A DNA stretch of 64,000 bases from Unio delphinus (Eukaryota; Mollusca; Bivalvia; Unionida; Unionidae), in the NCBI GenBank assembly GCA_029339505.1, contig JAQISU010000033.1:6248001-6312000 (forward strand), read 5' to 3'. Each line of letters starts with the position of its first letter. The first letter of the stretch is position 1. The translations under genes were made by a program, and so were the position numbers. The notes beneath the pieces are model-generated. The model did not search any database, had not been told where the DNA came from, and worked only from the letters and a program-made list of their open reading frames with translations. Of the stretch, positions 1 through 12,915 are shown one piece after another.

Positions 1-881
1 TGAAAAATATTTGTACTCAATAAATTGTTTATTAAGTTTTACAAGCTTGTTATTTTCACCCTTTCTATGTTACTGTTTATTTGAGCCTAAGAACGTAACA
101 GTATGCCAATGTTCATAACACTTATCACCAAATTAGACTGGGAACACAAGACAACTGAATAATATGTTTCATCCAGATATTATGCGTGTTGTTTGTTAAA
201 TGAGCTAGAGATTTTAGCCGTTTATCTGTGTTTGTACATTTAATCTTTATTTAAATGTGAGCCTACATTAGAAAATATCAACGTGTTCATTCGGATGTGG
301 GTATTTTATTTTAAATTAAGTGGGAATACTAGAAATAATGTTATAATTTGATTGGTTTAAAAGTGTAATTTCAAACTTTTTGTTGGGTAAAATTGTACGC
401 ATGTGTAATATTGATTTTATATTTTGATTAATAAGTTGTAAAGATGGCGATTTGTGTGCTTACATTTAATTCAAATTTCTGCCTTTGTTACATTTGTTGC
501 AAGTATTAAACAATTACTACTGCCACAAACTAACATTGTTGTCACTGTTGACAAGAAGCATAATAACGAACAGGCTAACCAAAGAATAATACCATTTCCT
601 GCAATTAACCGCATTATATTTAAATTCAACAAGTTAATTTTGAGACAATAGGAAGAAAAAAAAACTTTAGTATGAATATGTTGTTGGCACAAGTCAAGAC
701 ATCCAATATAAAGCTGTTTTCATACTCCTATTTAGTGTTTCTCTGTTTAATTTAAATGTGCAAGATTGCTGATGTACAAATAATGTACATAACAAAAACA
801 TTCAATTAAATTATGTGACTCAGCAGTAAATTGTTAAACATTTCTCATCCTTTCCTCCATTTAATCAGCATTGTTTCACAT
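1..881. other. AT-rich non-coding DNA
   Basis: No exon of the USP8 catalytic domain, no transposase and no RNA gene could be recognised here on either strand. The short open frames have no family resemblance and lie in AT-rich sequence. It is probably intron or repeat sequence of the USP8 gene, whose catalytic exons must lie further left, outside the window. Confidence 0.5.
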
Positions 882-901
882 TCTCTCTCTCTCTCTCTGT
901 C

Positions 902-981
<80 letters not shown>
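882..981. repeat. (TC)n/(TA)n microsatellite
   Basis: A short CT run passes into about 75 bases of alternating AT. The flanking pogo-like TIR element starts exactly at its right end, as expected for a TA-targeting transposon. Confidence 0.9.
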
Positions 982-984
<3 letters not shown>

Positions 985-1840
985 CAGCCTCGTTAATCCG
1001 GACACATTCGTTCCCAGTGAATATGTCCGGATTAATGAGTTTTCCGGATAACTGAATCATGCAAATTTGTTATTTTACGATATCATCACAGCGTATATAT
1101 GTACATATATATGCTAGCTTTAAATGTAATTTACTGTAAATTCAATAACGGTTGAAATAAATTCATGAATACATCTGTTAATTTATTTACCATTATGTTA
1201 TTTCGCAGTTAAATGCGTTATGGTAAAGTAATAAAATGCAGTCTTTTGTATAAGTCGTATTTTACAGTTGTTACAGTTGCTAATGACTGATGTCCCCATT
1301 TTATTCAGAAATAAAGCCATATACTGTCCACCGCTTAAATCTGTCAACTGTACAACTGTATATGCAGAGCCATCAATAAACTGTGATTGTTACATACAAC
1401 TGGTAAACATCAAAGAGGCTTAATGACAATTTTAATTTACTTACCATATGTTAGGTCAAAAAGCATCGATGATTTGATCCCAGTGTCTTTATTTAGTTAT
1501 TAACACCCCATCGGCAAGTAGCTAAAACATACATTGTTTATACAATCGCTGGTTATAACATGGTAGCGCTACATAGTTACTGATAGTGGCCATACATTCT
1601 AAAGGGTTCCACTATTGTGTTTTATGTATTATTCTACTGACTGTATTTTCATATACAATTTTTCAAATGATCTTATTTTTGGACATATTATTTCGAGATT
1701 ATCGAGACAAATTTTAATTTAGTTTTACACTTTGGTCCCTGATTTTGATTTCCGGATCCGGAATGCAGATTTCTTGATTATGGAGCATATTAACATTTAG
1801 GAATTCCGTTCCCGTTGAATTATGTCTAGATAGCGAGGTT
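982..1840. mobile_element. Non-autonomous pogo/Tigger-like TIR element
   Basis: The left end reads GCAGCCTCGTTAATCCGGAC, and the complement of the right end starts AACCTCGCTATCTAGACATA. These are imperfect terminal inverted repeats sharing the CCTCG core and a GTTCCC block slightly further in. TA dinucleotides flank both ends. The 0.86-kb interior has no open frame, so this would be an internally deleted copy. The 'CCTCG(A)TAA' TIR style matches the clearer Tigger copies at 15942 and 34123, but the repeats are degenerate. Confidence 0.5.
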
Positions 1841-2464
1841 TATATATATATATATTGTAATAAATTTGGAGTATGCATTTGACAGCGTCCCGTTTTTAAG
1901 CAATTCTTAGATTTATTTGTGTGATTATTTAGATTCGGCGCCATGGAAGTATTCCTAGCCCGAAATAATTAGCCAATTATTAGGGGCATACGTCACAGAC
2001 CTGAGTGTTAGTGAATTTGAACCATGCTAGGGTTCGTTAGTAGTGAATTTAGGTCCAAGCAAAATGACTGTCCCTGGTGTAACATAATCCATATTAAAAT
2101 CTAATGGTGTATAATAGTGTTGTGGTTGAAATGCCAATATTTACGGTAGGAAACCAGTAAATTATGCAATGAATCAATAAGCTGGGACTTGGTAGATACC
2201 GTTTATGTGCCCATAGTGGAAAATAGGCGTAATACTATACGCGTGATACGCCATAAAATGTGTGGATTGACTGGCCTAGGACAGTTAGAAAGGGAATACT
2301 AGTATATTTTCTATGGCATAACGAGCTGGCGGTATGGAAATCTGATGATAATGAAGAAAAACCATGCAAAGGTGAGGTTAATGGTCTTTTGGGCAAGTAG
2401 TTTTAACTGTGGTCACCAATTGATTAGTGAATACCCCTGTCACTGTAACAATATACATATATAC

Positions 2465-2627
2465 AGGGAGGGCAAACGAGAGGAAGACAGAGGAAAAGAT
2501 GGGAGGATAACATCTCAGAGTGGACAGGTCTGAAGGTGAGTGACACACTGAGAGTATCAGAGAACAGATTGGTATGGAGAAAGCTGGTTGTCAGGTCATC
2601 AGTGGTGCCCCAACGGCTGGCAAGACT

Positions 2628-2634
<7 letters not shown>
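2465..2634 (+). mobile_element. 3' end of a non-LTR retrotransposon ORF2
   Basis: One plus-strand frame (not starting with Met) reads KRWEDNISEWTGL, then NRLVWRKLV and SSVVPQRLARLRD. This is the conserved C-terminal tail that follows the reverse transcriptase in many invertebrate LINEs. It runs straight into an AT microsatellite, which fits a 5'-truncated LINE insertion whose 3' tail has expanded. About 55 codons remain and a 1-base frame change precedes them. Recognition rests on the tail motif alone; the LINE clade is not determined. Confidence 0.65.

Positions 2635-2698
<64 letters not shown>
2632..2698. repeat. (AT)n microsatellite
   Basis: About 33 AT dinucleotides at the junction between the LINE tail and the left copy of the segmental duplication. 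Confidence 0.9.
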
Positions 2699-2702
<4 letters not shown>

Positions 2703-4085
2703 ACGGAATGTGCTTTCCCTGAATTATATAGAGAATACAGTTAGAGAGGTTTTAATTCATACTCTATTGAGATTCACCACGCGGGTGAAAAGGAACCCAT
2801 GGAATATGGGTGTGTGCAGGCAAAACAAACGGTGCCGTTACCCGCTGACCAAGGTTCGATCCTCTGTAGAGTACGATCTTTTTTTCATCTAACCTGTATG
2901 ATAGTATTATTTGTATTATATAATAATAATAATAATAATAATAATACAAACACTGAACATGAAATTTCAGTTTAGTTTTTTTTTAAACATGGAATGAACT
3001 ACGTAAATGAGTTCAAATTAATGCGGTATTTTTTCCCCTCATTTATCTGTTATGTAGAATCACAATACATATTTATGGAATGTCCCCCATTTCTGACACT
3101 GTGTGTATATTTGTGTGTCCCCGTTCTGATGGTAAAATTTCTAATACATTATTTGCAGGAAATCAACTGCAAATCAATTTTAAATGACACATATATATAT
3201 CATATGCATGGTAAAAAAAATCTTTCTTTCCCAAAGTTTGCTAAAATAACGATGTCCCCGATTTGATAGTAAAAAAATCTTATGTCCCTGTTTTGTATGT
3301 TTTACATGTGTGTGTGTGTATGTGTGTGTGTGTATATATGTGTGTGTATTTTTTTAAAAATCTGTCATTAGCAAACTCTAATGCTTTGATATCTTTTTCT
3401 CCAATAACTAATTTTTGAAGCTATGTTACTATTACCTTGTCCTGGTGTAACAAACGGTGGTTCCCAATGAGTCGTGCCTGAATTGTGATTGAGATAGAAG
3501 TATCTTCTTGTGTTTGGATCCAATCTTTTTTCCCAGCCAGGAGGAAGGTTTGGAGATGGTATTGTCTTTGATGTGTGTCTCTCTTCTGAAAATGATGGAA
3601 TGTTCAGCAGTCATGAATAATTATTAGTCAGTTGTCCTTTTATTCTTCAAAATGAAAATTCATCAGAGACAACACGCACATGTATTTATTTGTCCACTAA
3701 AAAGAAAAGCTACTGAAAATACCAACTCGACATTTACAAATTTAGCAAACACAAGGAGACTCACTCACATGGTTTTAAATCTGACCTTCCCTAATTGCAT
3801 GCTGATTATTTATCCCATCATCATGCTCAGCCACTGAAAGCATATATCAAGATGAAGAAGTGATTAAGGCTTGTTCCTTGTGATCTAGTGAGTACTTTAC
3901 TAATCATGTAATAACCACTTTTACACAAAGTCTCACTGTTGCTTCACATCTTGTCTCTTGTGATCCAATATGAAATATCCACTTCTGGTGTCTCATGAAT
4001 TGAGATCTGTTACATTCAATTCTGATTGGGATTTATAGTTTGTTCCAGTCCAGAGCAAAACAACAACCAATAATCAGAACTGTAG
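2699..4085. repeat. Segmental duplication, left copy
   Basis: This block is collinear and nearly identical with 15138-18681, from CAGAACGGAATGTGCT to AATCAGAACTGTAG. It carries a (TAA)n tract at 2921-2945, a TG-rich tract near 3305 and the USP8 WW exon at 3436-3585. The right copy is longer because it contains a 1.95-kb Tigger transposon, a short insertion near 15180 and longer microsatellites. This copy is in the expected position for the WW exon, so it is probably the original. Confidence 0.9.
3436..3585 (-). CDS. USP8: USP8 exon 9: WW domain
   Basis: The minus-strand exon lies between TTTTCAG and GTAATA and is 150 nt, phase 1 at both ends, so it can be skipped or inserted without frame change. 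It encodes a WW-type module: LPPGWEKRLDPNTRRYFYLN followed by HNSGTTHWEPPF, with both signature tryptophans, the aromatic pair and the closing proline. Vertebrate USP8 has a comparable degenerate WW-like segment between its coiled coils and catalytic domain. Exon 8 ends in phase 1, so the join is in frame. An almost identical duplicate lies at 18031-18180. Confidence 0.85.
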
Positions 4086-5128
4086 CTTATTCACTTCATG
4101 CCACACCAGAAGTATGGCATCCAAACTCAATATCTAACTACAAAGCAATAGAAAAACTTTGTAAAAATGTGGCTAGTAAAGAACTTAAACTGAAAATGGG
4201 GAGCAAGTTTTGATTATCTCCTTTTGTTCTGAATCAGTGAGTGAACATGTTGACGGGATCGAAGAAAAATTAGCATACAATTAGCAAATAGCATGAGTCA
4301 TAGTCACCTTGTTAATTATTAGGGAAAAATGCTAGGGTTGGCAATGAGAAGCAGGAATGGTCAGCCAACCAGAAACATATTTTTGGGATGAGTGAATGGT
4401 ATCCCTAGTCCTGCATCGAATCAAATGAAGCACAAGAAATGGTCTAAATGGTTGAGTAAAAGTCACTGATACCTTGACAGGCAGTCTATTTTGAAGTATT
4501 TATTTTATCTTGTCAAAGATGAAAATGGAATATAAATAGATGACAAGTATATTGGTCTGTAAGCTGTACACTAGACATACCACCAGTATTTCAACACATA
4601 GAATGGCACCACTTTACCACTAAGAAATCTTTTAAATATGAAAAGCCCATAAAGTTTGGATGTGGTTCAGTAAGATATATCATTATAGGCTGTGTATTGT
4701 CAATCAAACTGATACACTGCTGAGATATTTTGTTTCACACCTATAAATCACACCTGGGAAATAACTTTCACTGTTACTAATAATTAATCTACTGATAGGA
4801 TTGAATAAGCTGTTCATATGCTGTAAAAATACAGTGCATACATAAATGCTTAAATGTTATATGATGAAGGAAGCAGAACACATCAGTGAGGGTTTAGTGT
4901 TTATATACAAATTGAAGCTTCTTTTCTCATGCAACTTAGCACAGAAATTGTAGGTGTCATGTATATAGAGCATTACACTGGATACCATCTTTCAGAGAGC
5001 TGCCTAGTACAGAGTCCAGAGTGTATATAATCTCTTTCTAATCTTTACTATTTGGTAATCTATTAATCTTCAAAGCCAATGCATTTCTCTTTTTTTTTAA
5101 TTAAATCTGAGATTGCCTGTATATTTAC
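3586..5128 (-). other. USP8: USP8 intron between exons 8 and 9
   Basis: The left 500 bases belong to the segmental duplication. The rest is AT-rich sequence with no recognisable exon, SINE or TIR element. Confidence 0.6.
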
Positions 5129-5429
5129 CTTTCAAACGTCTGATTTTTTCCTCTGCCTGTCTTTGTGCCTTTTCTGCTTGGGCTTTTTCTTCTTTTTCCA
5201 TTTCTTTTTTCTCCCTCTGTACTCTCTCTTTTACTAGTCTTTCCTTCTCCAGCCTTTCTTGCTCTAGCCTGTTCCTTTCCTCCATCTCCTTCTGTGCAGC
5301 TAATCTCTTCTGTTCTTCAAGGGCAGCTTGTTTTTCCTTTTCAATGAGAAGCTGTTTCTCTTTCTCCTGTAGTCTTTGTTCCTCTAACAACCTCTCCTGC
5401 CTCTCTTTTTCCAATTGTTCTTGTTCCCT
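5129..5429 (-). CDS. USP8: USP8 exon 8: Glu/Lys/Arg-rich coiled coil
   Basis: The 301-nt exon starts after CATTTAG and ends before GTAAAT, entering in phase 0 and leaving in phase 1. Its 100 codons are almost entirely E, K, R, Q and L in heptad-like runs (for example ERQERLLEEQRLQEKEKQ), a long single alpha-helix or coiled coil. In USP8 this central charged region separates the N-terminal dimer domain from the catalytic domain. The family assignment comes from its place between the recognised N-terminal exons and the WW exon; alone it could be any coiled-coil protein. Confidence 0.8.
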
Positions 5430-7792
5430 CTAAATGAGAAATCGAAACATACTATATTACACCATAATATCATGATGAAAGGATCTGATCCTGCACAAAA
5501 CGTATGGAAGTCATTTTACATGAACGCATTTAAATACTGTATGTTAATCAGTTTGAGTACAATGATAAAATTTCCTTAGCTTTATATACAAACATGCACA
5601 GTAATGCATAATGCATGATATTTAGATAGTGTCTTATGAACACTGGAGAGAAAATATAATCACAGTGCACATCAATGCAGTTACATGTACAGTGTTTGAC
5701 AGTATGTTAAGTTCTGAAAGTGAAGATCAATGAAGTGATCAAGGTTGTCAGTGTTAACCAGCTCTGAGCATCAATATGTGCATAGAATGGTCAGGAACAA
5801 TGTTTGAGTATGAGTGGGAAATTTGTTGTTTTAAACATCCTGCTTATGTATAATTTTCATAGAGGGAACTAAACAAACCCCAGGCCCAGAATCAATGCTT
5901 CACCGAAAACACAACAGATGAGGCTGACTGTGAAATTTACCAAGAGTTAACAAATTGACAACTATGAAAATGGAGATGGAAACACTTAGAAAAATATTTG
6001 ACAAAATGTTTGATGTGGTCCACCAGGAAATCAATGATGTACAGGGCACTGTCAATGAATGTATTTTTATCTCATCAAGAACAAAGAACCTGAGGAGGAA
6101 AATTTTGTTCACAGGCCAAAGTGAGTATTATGGAAGACAAGGTTCTTGATTCTCCATAAATACTTTCCCAATCACATACTGTTTGAAAACTAAGTGCAAA
6201 TGCTTCCTGAATCTAGCCCTCATGAAAATCTTTTCCATTTATATTACACATACCAAGGACAGTAACTCTTACTTATTACCTCACCTAGTCACTGCCAGGA
6301 GGGACTATTTTTAAGCTAAGTGATGCATTAACTAGTATGCTTGCATTTACAGAGAGGTTGGGAGGATTTTAAAGTAATGTAATTGGGTAAATATTCTAGA
6401 AAATTTTTTTTTATATTTAAAAAAATGAAAACTTTGCATTTTTCTCTGAATACATTCCCTGATCACATTAATGTTAGGTGATTAGGGGGATGCAATGCTG
6501 AGTGTCATATATATTCCAGGCATCCTTTGAGGGAAGAAAGACTTTATTACCAATATGAAAGATAAACTGCTCTACCTTGACAGCAGCACATCAGATGGTC
6601 ACACGATACATGACCAGAAAATATATATACATAGTTAAGAAGAAATTAATTACCTCTTCTTACCAATTAAGATAATTTCTGGGAGATTCCAGCGAGTGGG
6701 TTGTGCAGTCGTCAATTGTTTCTACTAGAACTAAGTTTAAATCTTGTCTCTGTAAAGCTAGATCCCACCGAAAAAAGGTTTTGAAGGTTGAGCATGCAAG
6801 TCAAAATGTTTCTAGTAAGTGATACTCATATAGATTGCTATAGTCTCAGGAGATGAGATTTTCATGAGACAACACTTTTTGTGAGACTTTGGAGTACTAA
6901 CCACTTCAGCCATGATGAAGGAATAACATCCTCTTTTCTGGCCTTAACTGAAAAGAAAGAGACATTTTTGTGTCTCAAAAATTTGTATTGGTTAGAAGAT
7001 AAACCAGGAGAGTGGCTATCATAATCAGTTTTCAATTATAACCCCTCATCTTGGATCTTTTTTAGTACTAAGACTGGGGGAGGGAAAGCAATGAACAGCA
7101 GCTCCCTCCAGCTGATTGAAAAAGTATCCACAACCCAGGTTTATGGATCCAAAAACAAAGATGTTCAGTTTCTAATTCTACTTCATCACAACAATATCAA
7201 TCACTGGATGCCCCACAAAGCACTAAAAGACCAAATGATGGATAGACCATTTGATATGATCAGGCTGTTCTTGACAGAAAATCAGTGAGGACGCTGGGAA
7301 TGTGTCTCGTTTGTGTGTATTCATATTTAGCTTGAAGATCAGCTCAGGATCTTTCAAACAAGAATGCACAGATCAGGTTATCTGGCTGTACCCTGTTTAC
7401 ATTTGGAGAATTTCTTATTAATATAATTGTTAGCAGACCCAATAAATGGTGATAGGGTACATATATTATTGTATGTATGCGACAGTCAGAAAAATAAAGA
7501 TTAATTTCATATGAAATTAAAATGATACAATTACTTAAAATTAAGATTTAAGTTCTATTATGAAGACACATCACTCTGAACTTCTCCTATGACTTTAACA
7601 GAAACACAAAAAGTTATAATTTGTCTGATAATCTCCTTAAGAAACACCATCATAATAATCTTTTTGGTATATTATCTATGACATGAAAACTCTCATAGTT
7701 ATTCATATCCTGGTCATTATAAGTTGTAATGTGGGTGTGGTTGTTTTTGTATGCTGTCTACACTGGTGATGTAACTTAACGAAATGACACAC
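5430..7792 (-). other. USP8: USP8 intron between exons 7 and 8
   Basis: 2.4 kb of AT-rich sequence. Two plus-strand frames of about 65 codons (5955-6149, 7091-7288) have no recognisable similarity, and no transposon ends were found. Confidence 0.55.
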
Positions 7793-7942
7793 CATTTCCT
7801 TATTCCTTTGCCTCCTTTGCTCATCATCCTGTTCCTCTGGTAGTTTTCGTGCCCTCTCCTCTGCCTCTTTGTGTTCCTTCAGCCTCCGCTCCTCTTCCTG
7901 CCTAGCCCTCTCCGTGGCCTCACGCAATGCACTTTCAACAGC
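7793..7942 (-). CDS. USP8: USP8 exon 7: coiled coil
   Basis: Exactly 50 codons between a TTCTTTAG acceptor and a GTGTGT donor, phase 0 at both ends. It starts AVESALREATERARQEEERR, continues with alternating E/K/R heptads, and ends RQRNKEM at the donor. Beyond the donor the open frame continues into non-helical sequence, supporting this boundary. It joins exon 6 (ends phase 0) and exon 8 (starts phase 0). Confidence 0.8.
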
Positions 7943-9024
7943 CTAAAGAAAGACAATGCTATTTTTATGCTAATGAAGTAAAAAAAAAAGTTGTAATTTT
8001 TTAAAAAAATTTTAAATAAAAATTTTTCATTACTGTCTCTCATGCAATAACTGGTCATTTATATGAAATTTCTTCCTGGGGTATTTTTACAATGTTACAT
8101 TGAATACCATGGCACAAATGTGAATGGAGTTATGATTTGATCACAGAGCTGCCTACTTACACAGACAAGACAGTTATGTTCAGCATTATCAGGGTTTAAA
8201 CTTCAAACTAAAATCACAGAGCTATCTGTTTATATAGAGAAGTTCAGGATATACACTATTGACATTGATTAATATCACAGACCTGTCTGCTTATGCAAGA
8301 AGGCATTTTTGGCCATTAAATCAGGGTAAAACTGTGGATATTATCATCTTAGCATTTGCTTATTGGACATCAGTTTTACAAATAAAAAAGCAACAAAATC
8401 ATGCAGATATTTTGCATCACGAAATACATGCACTTTAAAGCATCTGAGATACCATAGTAAAGTTAGTCTGGTTCACTGACCAATTCCACTGCATCAAGTA
8501 TGAAACCCAGATCCTATTCAAATACAGTATCCACATTTTACCACAAACAATCATATTTACATAATTTGTGTTTTTATTCTGAAAATCAGTATTTCAAAGA
8601 TCATTTCCATAAGACTTAGAGCACAAACATGACGGGTATGTGAATACAGTAGTATTTACCAAACTCCATTGTCTAACTTATATTGTGTATCCGTAACCAT
8701 GTTAACATTTTTGTCTAAAAAGCTCAAATTAAAACCTGTAAAACAAATCTGCACAAATTTTATTTTCTGTATTAGTCTGAAAATCTAATCAGATCATGTA
8801 CATAATATATTTCATGTATCTAATACAAGAGATGTTTGCTTAATCAGAATCACAAAGTTTCTGTCAAAAATGATGATGGCCAAAATATTTTAAAAAGTGT
8901 TAATAATTTAATATATAAGATCTGTCAGCAGAACAACAATACATCTCGAGACCCCAAGGTATCTAAATTTCAAATCTGGCCTTGTTTGCATCCATTGTTA
9001 TTTAGCTACCTTGCTTGCAAGAAA

Positions 9025-9992
9025 GTGTGCAGAATGGATAGACAAGGGATATTTTAGACAGCAAAAAATGAGTATGTTTCAGTTTGCAGAACGGATAGAC
9101 AAGGGACATTTTAGACAGCAAAAAATGAGTATGTTTCAGTGTGCAGAATGGATAGACAAGGGACATTTTAGACAGCAAAAAATGAGTATGTTTCAGTGTG
9201 CAGAAAGGATAGACAAGGGACATTTTAGACAGCAAAAAATGAGTATGTTTCAGTGTGCAGAATGGATAGACAAGGGACATTTTAGACAGCAAAAAATGAG
9301 TATGTTTCAGTTTGCAGAATGGATAGACAAGGGACATTTTAGACAGCAAAAAATGAGTATGTTTCAGTGTGCAGAAAGGACAGACAAGGGACATTTTAGA
9401 CAGCAAAAAATGAGTATGTTTCAGTGTGCAGAAAGGATAGACAAGGGATATTTTAGACAGCAAAAAATGAGTATGTTTCAGTGTGCAGAATGGATAGACA
9501 AGGGACATTTTGGACAGCAAAAAATGAGTATGTTTCAGTTTGCAGAATGGATAGACAAGGGACATTTTAGACAATAAATAATGAGTATGTTTCAGTGTGC
9601 AGAAAGGATAGACAGGGATATTTTAGACAGCAAAAAATGAGTATATTTCAGTGTGCAGAATGGATAGACAAGGGACATTTTAGACAGCAAAAAATGAGTA
9701 TGTTTCAGTGTGCAGAAAGGATAGACAGGGATATTTTAGACAGCAAAAAATGACTATATTTCAGTGTGCAGAATGGATAGACAAGGGACATTTTAGACAG
9801 CAAAAAATGAGTATGTTTCAGTTTGCAGAATGGATAGACAAGGGACATTTTAGATAGCAAAAAATGAGTATGTTTCAGTGTGCAGAATGGATAGACAAGG
9901 GACATTTTAGACAGCAAAAAATGAGTATGTTTCAGTGTGCAGAATGGATAGACAAGGGACATTTTAGACATCAAAAAATGAGCATGTTTTAG
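9025..9992. repeat. 57-bp minisatellite, about 17 units
   Basis: Tandem units of GCAGAATGGATAGACAAGGG plus about 37 further bases repeat with few substitutions. A 57-base unit equals 19 codons, so long frames stay open on both strands. The frame is broken where a unit loses one base (GACAGGGAT near 9612 and 9728) and where an in-frame stop arises near 9574. It sits inside a USP8 intron with no start context or conserved domain, so it is a minisatellite rather than a repeat protein. Confidence 0.92.
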
Positions 9993-10012
9993 TTCCTTAT
10001 GTTTGCACATGT

Positions 10013-10259
10013 AGCAGTAGTAGTAGTAGGGTTTAACAACATTTTTTCAGCACATGATTGGCTATATATGGCGGCCAGTATTATTGGTGGAGCAAAAACC
10101 CGGGAAAATCCCTGGAAAGAACCACCGACCCACGAGAAGCTTCTGGCAAGCTTTCTCACATAACTACATTAGCCGAATCTTAGAATCGAACCCACGCAGA
10201 CAGAGGTGCGATGGCAGTGATCCATAATGGAGAGTGCTTTAGACCACTCGGGGCCACAC
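10013..10259 (-). mobile_element. tRNA-derived SINE (family 1)
   Basis: On the minus strand the element opens with GAGTGGTCTAAAGCACT, a tRNA A-box of the Leu/Ser type. A B-box GGTTCGATTCT lies some 60 bases later. A body follows that includes GGGTTTTTGCTCCACCAATA and GGCCGCCATATA, and the element ends in a (CTA)n tail at 10013-10029. Two further copies lie at 21938 (truncated) and 27341, which defines the family. Confidence 0.75.
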
Positions 10260-11380
10260 TGTGTGCACATGTATAGGTTGGGGATAAACATAAATTTGTT
10301 TCCAAAGATTTTATTAAATATAGGAACATATCAAGAAGATATGTGATTCTCTAAAACGTCTACACATCACCTCAAAATTGCTGACAAAATTGCCACCAGC
10401 TGTCTGGTCATGTTGGCAAGGCAACAGCATCTCATGGTTCAAACCTTTAGACACAGGTAACATTTTCCAAAAGTTTATCGTTAAACACAGCAATATAGAC
10501 AATATCAAACAACTGCCAGGAAAGACAATTGGGTGATCCATGATCCAATTGAGATGAAAGAAAGAAAAATAATTTGCGGTTACCAGAATTTATGCTTAAA
10601 AGCAACATGTTAAAAAAAATGGAACAAACATCTAAAGTGCATAAAAACAGAAAAGGTAAATGTGATCTTGTCAGTAGTGAGAAGTACTAATAGGAGCAAA
10701 TGTGCCCATTCTGTCTCCAAAACAAAAATGGATTTGCCAAAACAGAAGCCTCACAGCAGATAAAAATGTATACCTGCACCAAAGATAAAAAACCATCCAA
10801 TTCCAGTAAATTTTACAAATGTAGAAAACTACTCTCCACATAAATATTTATTCTATTAATTGATGAGTATCGAAAGTATCTATGATATTCTGGAGCAATA
10901 TATATAAGAGTTTCAAAGTAGCTGATGTGGTGGCCATACTGGATTACAGATCAGCATCAGTCTCATTTAGGACCTTCTTTACATCACCAGATATCCCTGA
11001 GTCAAAACAAAGTGTCAATATGACTGTCCATTCATGTGGAATAGTTATAAGAAAATTTTCAGGATGGTCACTGTGGCATCAGCCATAATAGATTCTCAAG
11101 CAGGAATATTTTCATTCTAGACAAACAAGATCTTGGGATGGCAAAAACAAATTTGTGCTTATTGGATGATAAATTACAATTATTAACATGCAAATCCCTT
11201 AATCTCTTGCGGTCAATGATTAGTAGAGCTAACAACTAATGCAATTCAGTCTACTATCTAATCCTAATTAAAAACAATGCTCATATGCATAAACTGGGAA
11301 ATAAGCTATTATTTATCATTTTTATATTATAACAATATTTGAAAAATAGGATCAAAGAAGTGTGCTGTGTAACTAAATAC

Positions 11381-11513
11381 CTCTATTTCAAGTCTCTCAA
11401 TATCTCTCTTTTTGTCTTTTTTTTCCTTTCTATCCATTTTCAACCTTTTCACCTCCACCTGTCTTCTTTTTTCCTCTTCTTCTTTGCTGTTCATCCTTTC
11501 CAATTCTTCCCTC
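11381..11513 (-). CDS. USP8: USP8 exon 6: coiled coil
   Basis: 133 nt between ATTTTAG and GTATTT. The first base completes the split Arg codon from exon 5, then come 44 codons starting REELERMNSKEEEEKRRQ and ending KRDIERLEIE, phase 0 out. Basic and acidic residues alternate as in the other coiled-coil exons. Confidence 0.8.
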
Positions 11514-12915
11514 CTAAAATAAAATGACATGTATGAATCTATACATATGGCTGCTTTACTGCTGCATAATTTTTCATGGACTTATAGTAACACTTAATGC
11601 ATTCTGACAAATCAATTACACATTTATTATTTTGTGAAAAATGAAAAAAGTAAATACATGCAATGATGCATGTAAAAGCATACAACTGATTGCAGAGGCT
11701 TGATGCATAAAACAAGTAAGAACTTGCAGTATATAATACCCATTGCAAAGTATGAAAAATCAAAGAAACTATTTAAAGAATGTATAGATAAACAGAAAAC
11801 AAAAAACCTGCTTAGTGAATGAAATTTCTACAACAATTGCAAAAATACTATAATTAGCTAACAAATGGATTTTATTTTTTTTAGAAAACTAGACATCTCT
11901 TTGAATTTTGGACACTACAGACTCATCAATGGTCAGAAAACAAACTGAAGCAGGCACTAATATAGTGAGATTTGTTTTAGTCTTGCTCTCTGAATAGATG
12001 CAGTTATAATCTGGAAATAATATCCACATCTGGAACAAATTTATTTAATAATTAGGAATATGCAATGTCCTAAATCTATTATTGCCTTCTTCATTTGAGA
12101 ATAGTCTCATATAGTGTTGTCAGGGGGACAATGCTACAGTTGTATATCCCACAATACAACCCAAGGATAACAGTTCTCTCAGGAGAAGGCAATAACAGTC
12201 AAATATAAAAATTTAAAAACTTAATTTGTGACGAAAGTTACAAAACAGAGCCAGTGTATTGGGAAGAACAATATAATAAATTATCTCCACTTTCCACAAG
12301 ATTTTTTCCACAGAACACCCTGTCTCATGTGAACAGCACTGGCATGACAGGACTAATATCAGTGGATCTCATTATGAAGATTAAAGATATATTGTGTCTC
12401 ACCAGACAATGATTGGTGATTTGTTTGCATGGTATCAGCCTACTCTCACCTCTGTCCCAGTCTACTCTCATTTTTGTCCCCATCTATTTTCATGTGTCCC
12501 AGTCTACTCACTCATGTCCTAGTCTACTCTCACCTGTCCCAGTCTACTCTCACCTCTGTTCCAGTCTACTCTCATCTTTGTCCCCATCTATTTTCATCAA
12601 CTTTAGCCTCTGTCCTAGTCTACACACACCTGTCCTAGTCTACTCATGTTTGTCTCAGTCTACTCTTCCCAGTCTACTCTGATCTCTGTCTGCACTGAAG
12701 CAGATTCACAATATTTTCTGTTTTAAATTCTGTCTGATTAAATTCTGTTTTTAGTATGAAATTACCTTTTTAAAAATAATTGTTACTTTTTCATATAATG
12801 CAATGAGGTACACTTGTTTATAAAAATTGCCAAGTCTTTACTTTAGGCATTTTAAATTAAGCTGTAAATGCCTCATTTTAAATGAATAAACTAACCTACT
12901 TCCAATAAAACCTAC
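11514..12915 (-). other. USP8: USP8 intron between exons 5 and 6
   Basis: 1.4 kb with a degenerate tandem repeat at 12436-12682 and otherwise no recognisable feature. Confidence 0.6.
12436..12682 (+). repeat. Degenerate short tandem repeat
   Basis: About ten imperfect units of CCAGTCTACTCTCACCTCTGT-type sequence, 17-30 bases long, with variable deletions. The irregular period separates it from the cleaner minisatellites at 9025 and 29508. Confidence 0.8.

Larger units (their letters stand above)
7943..11380 (-). other. USP8: USP8 intron between exons 6 and 7
   Basis: 3.4 kb containing the 57-bp minisatellite (9025-9992) and a tRNA-derived SINE (10013-10259). Otherwise AT-rich sequence without recognisable exons; the 10314-10541 and 10882-11088 frames are not similar to anything known to me. 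Confidence 0.6.

Noticed and set aside
831..1060. Tyr-Ile repeat frames across AT microsatellites (also 2536-2892, 15786-15992)
   Set aside because: They are translations of (TA)n and (TC)n tracts with no domain and no conserved flank.
9025..9992. CRISPR-like regular repetition
   Set aside because: Units are contiguous with no unique spacers, in an animal intron.
9002..10010. Possible repeat-protein genes on both strands
   Set aside because: Explained by a 57-bp tandem repeat inside a USP8 intron; units with one missing base break the frame.
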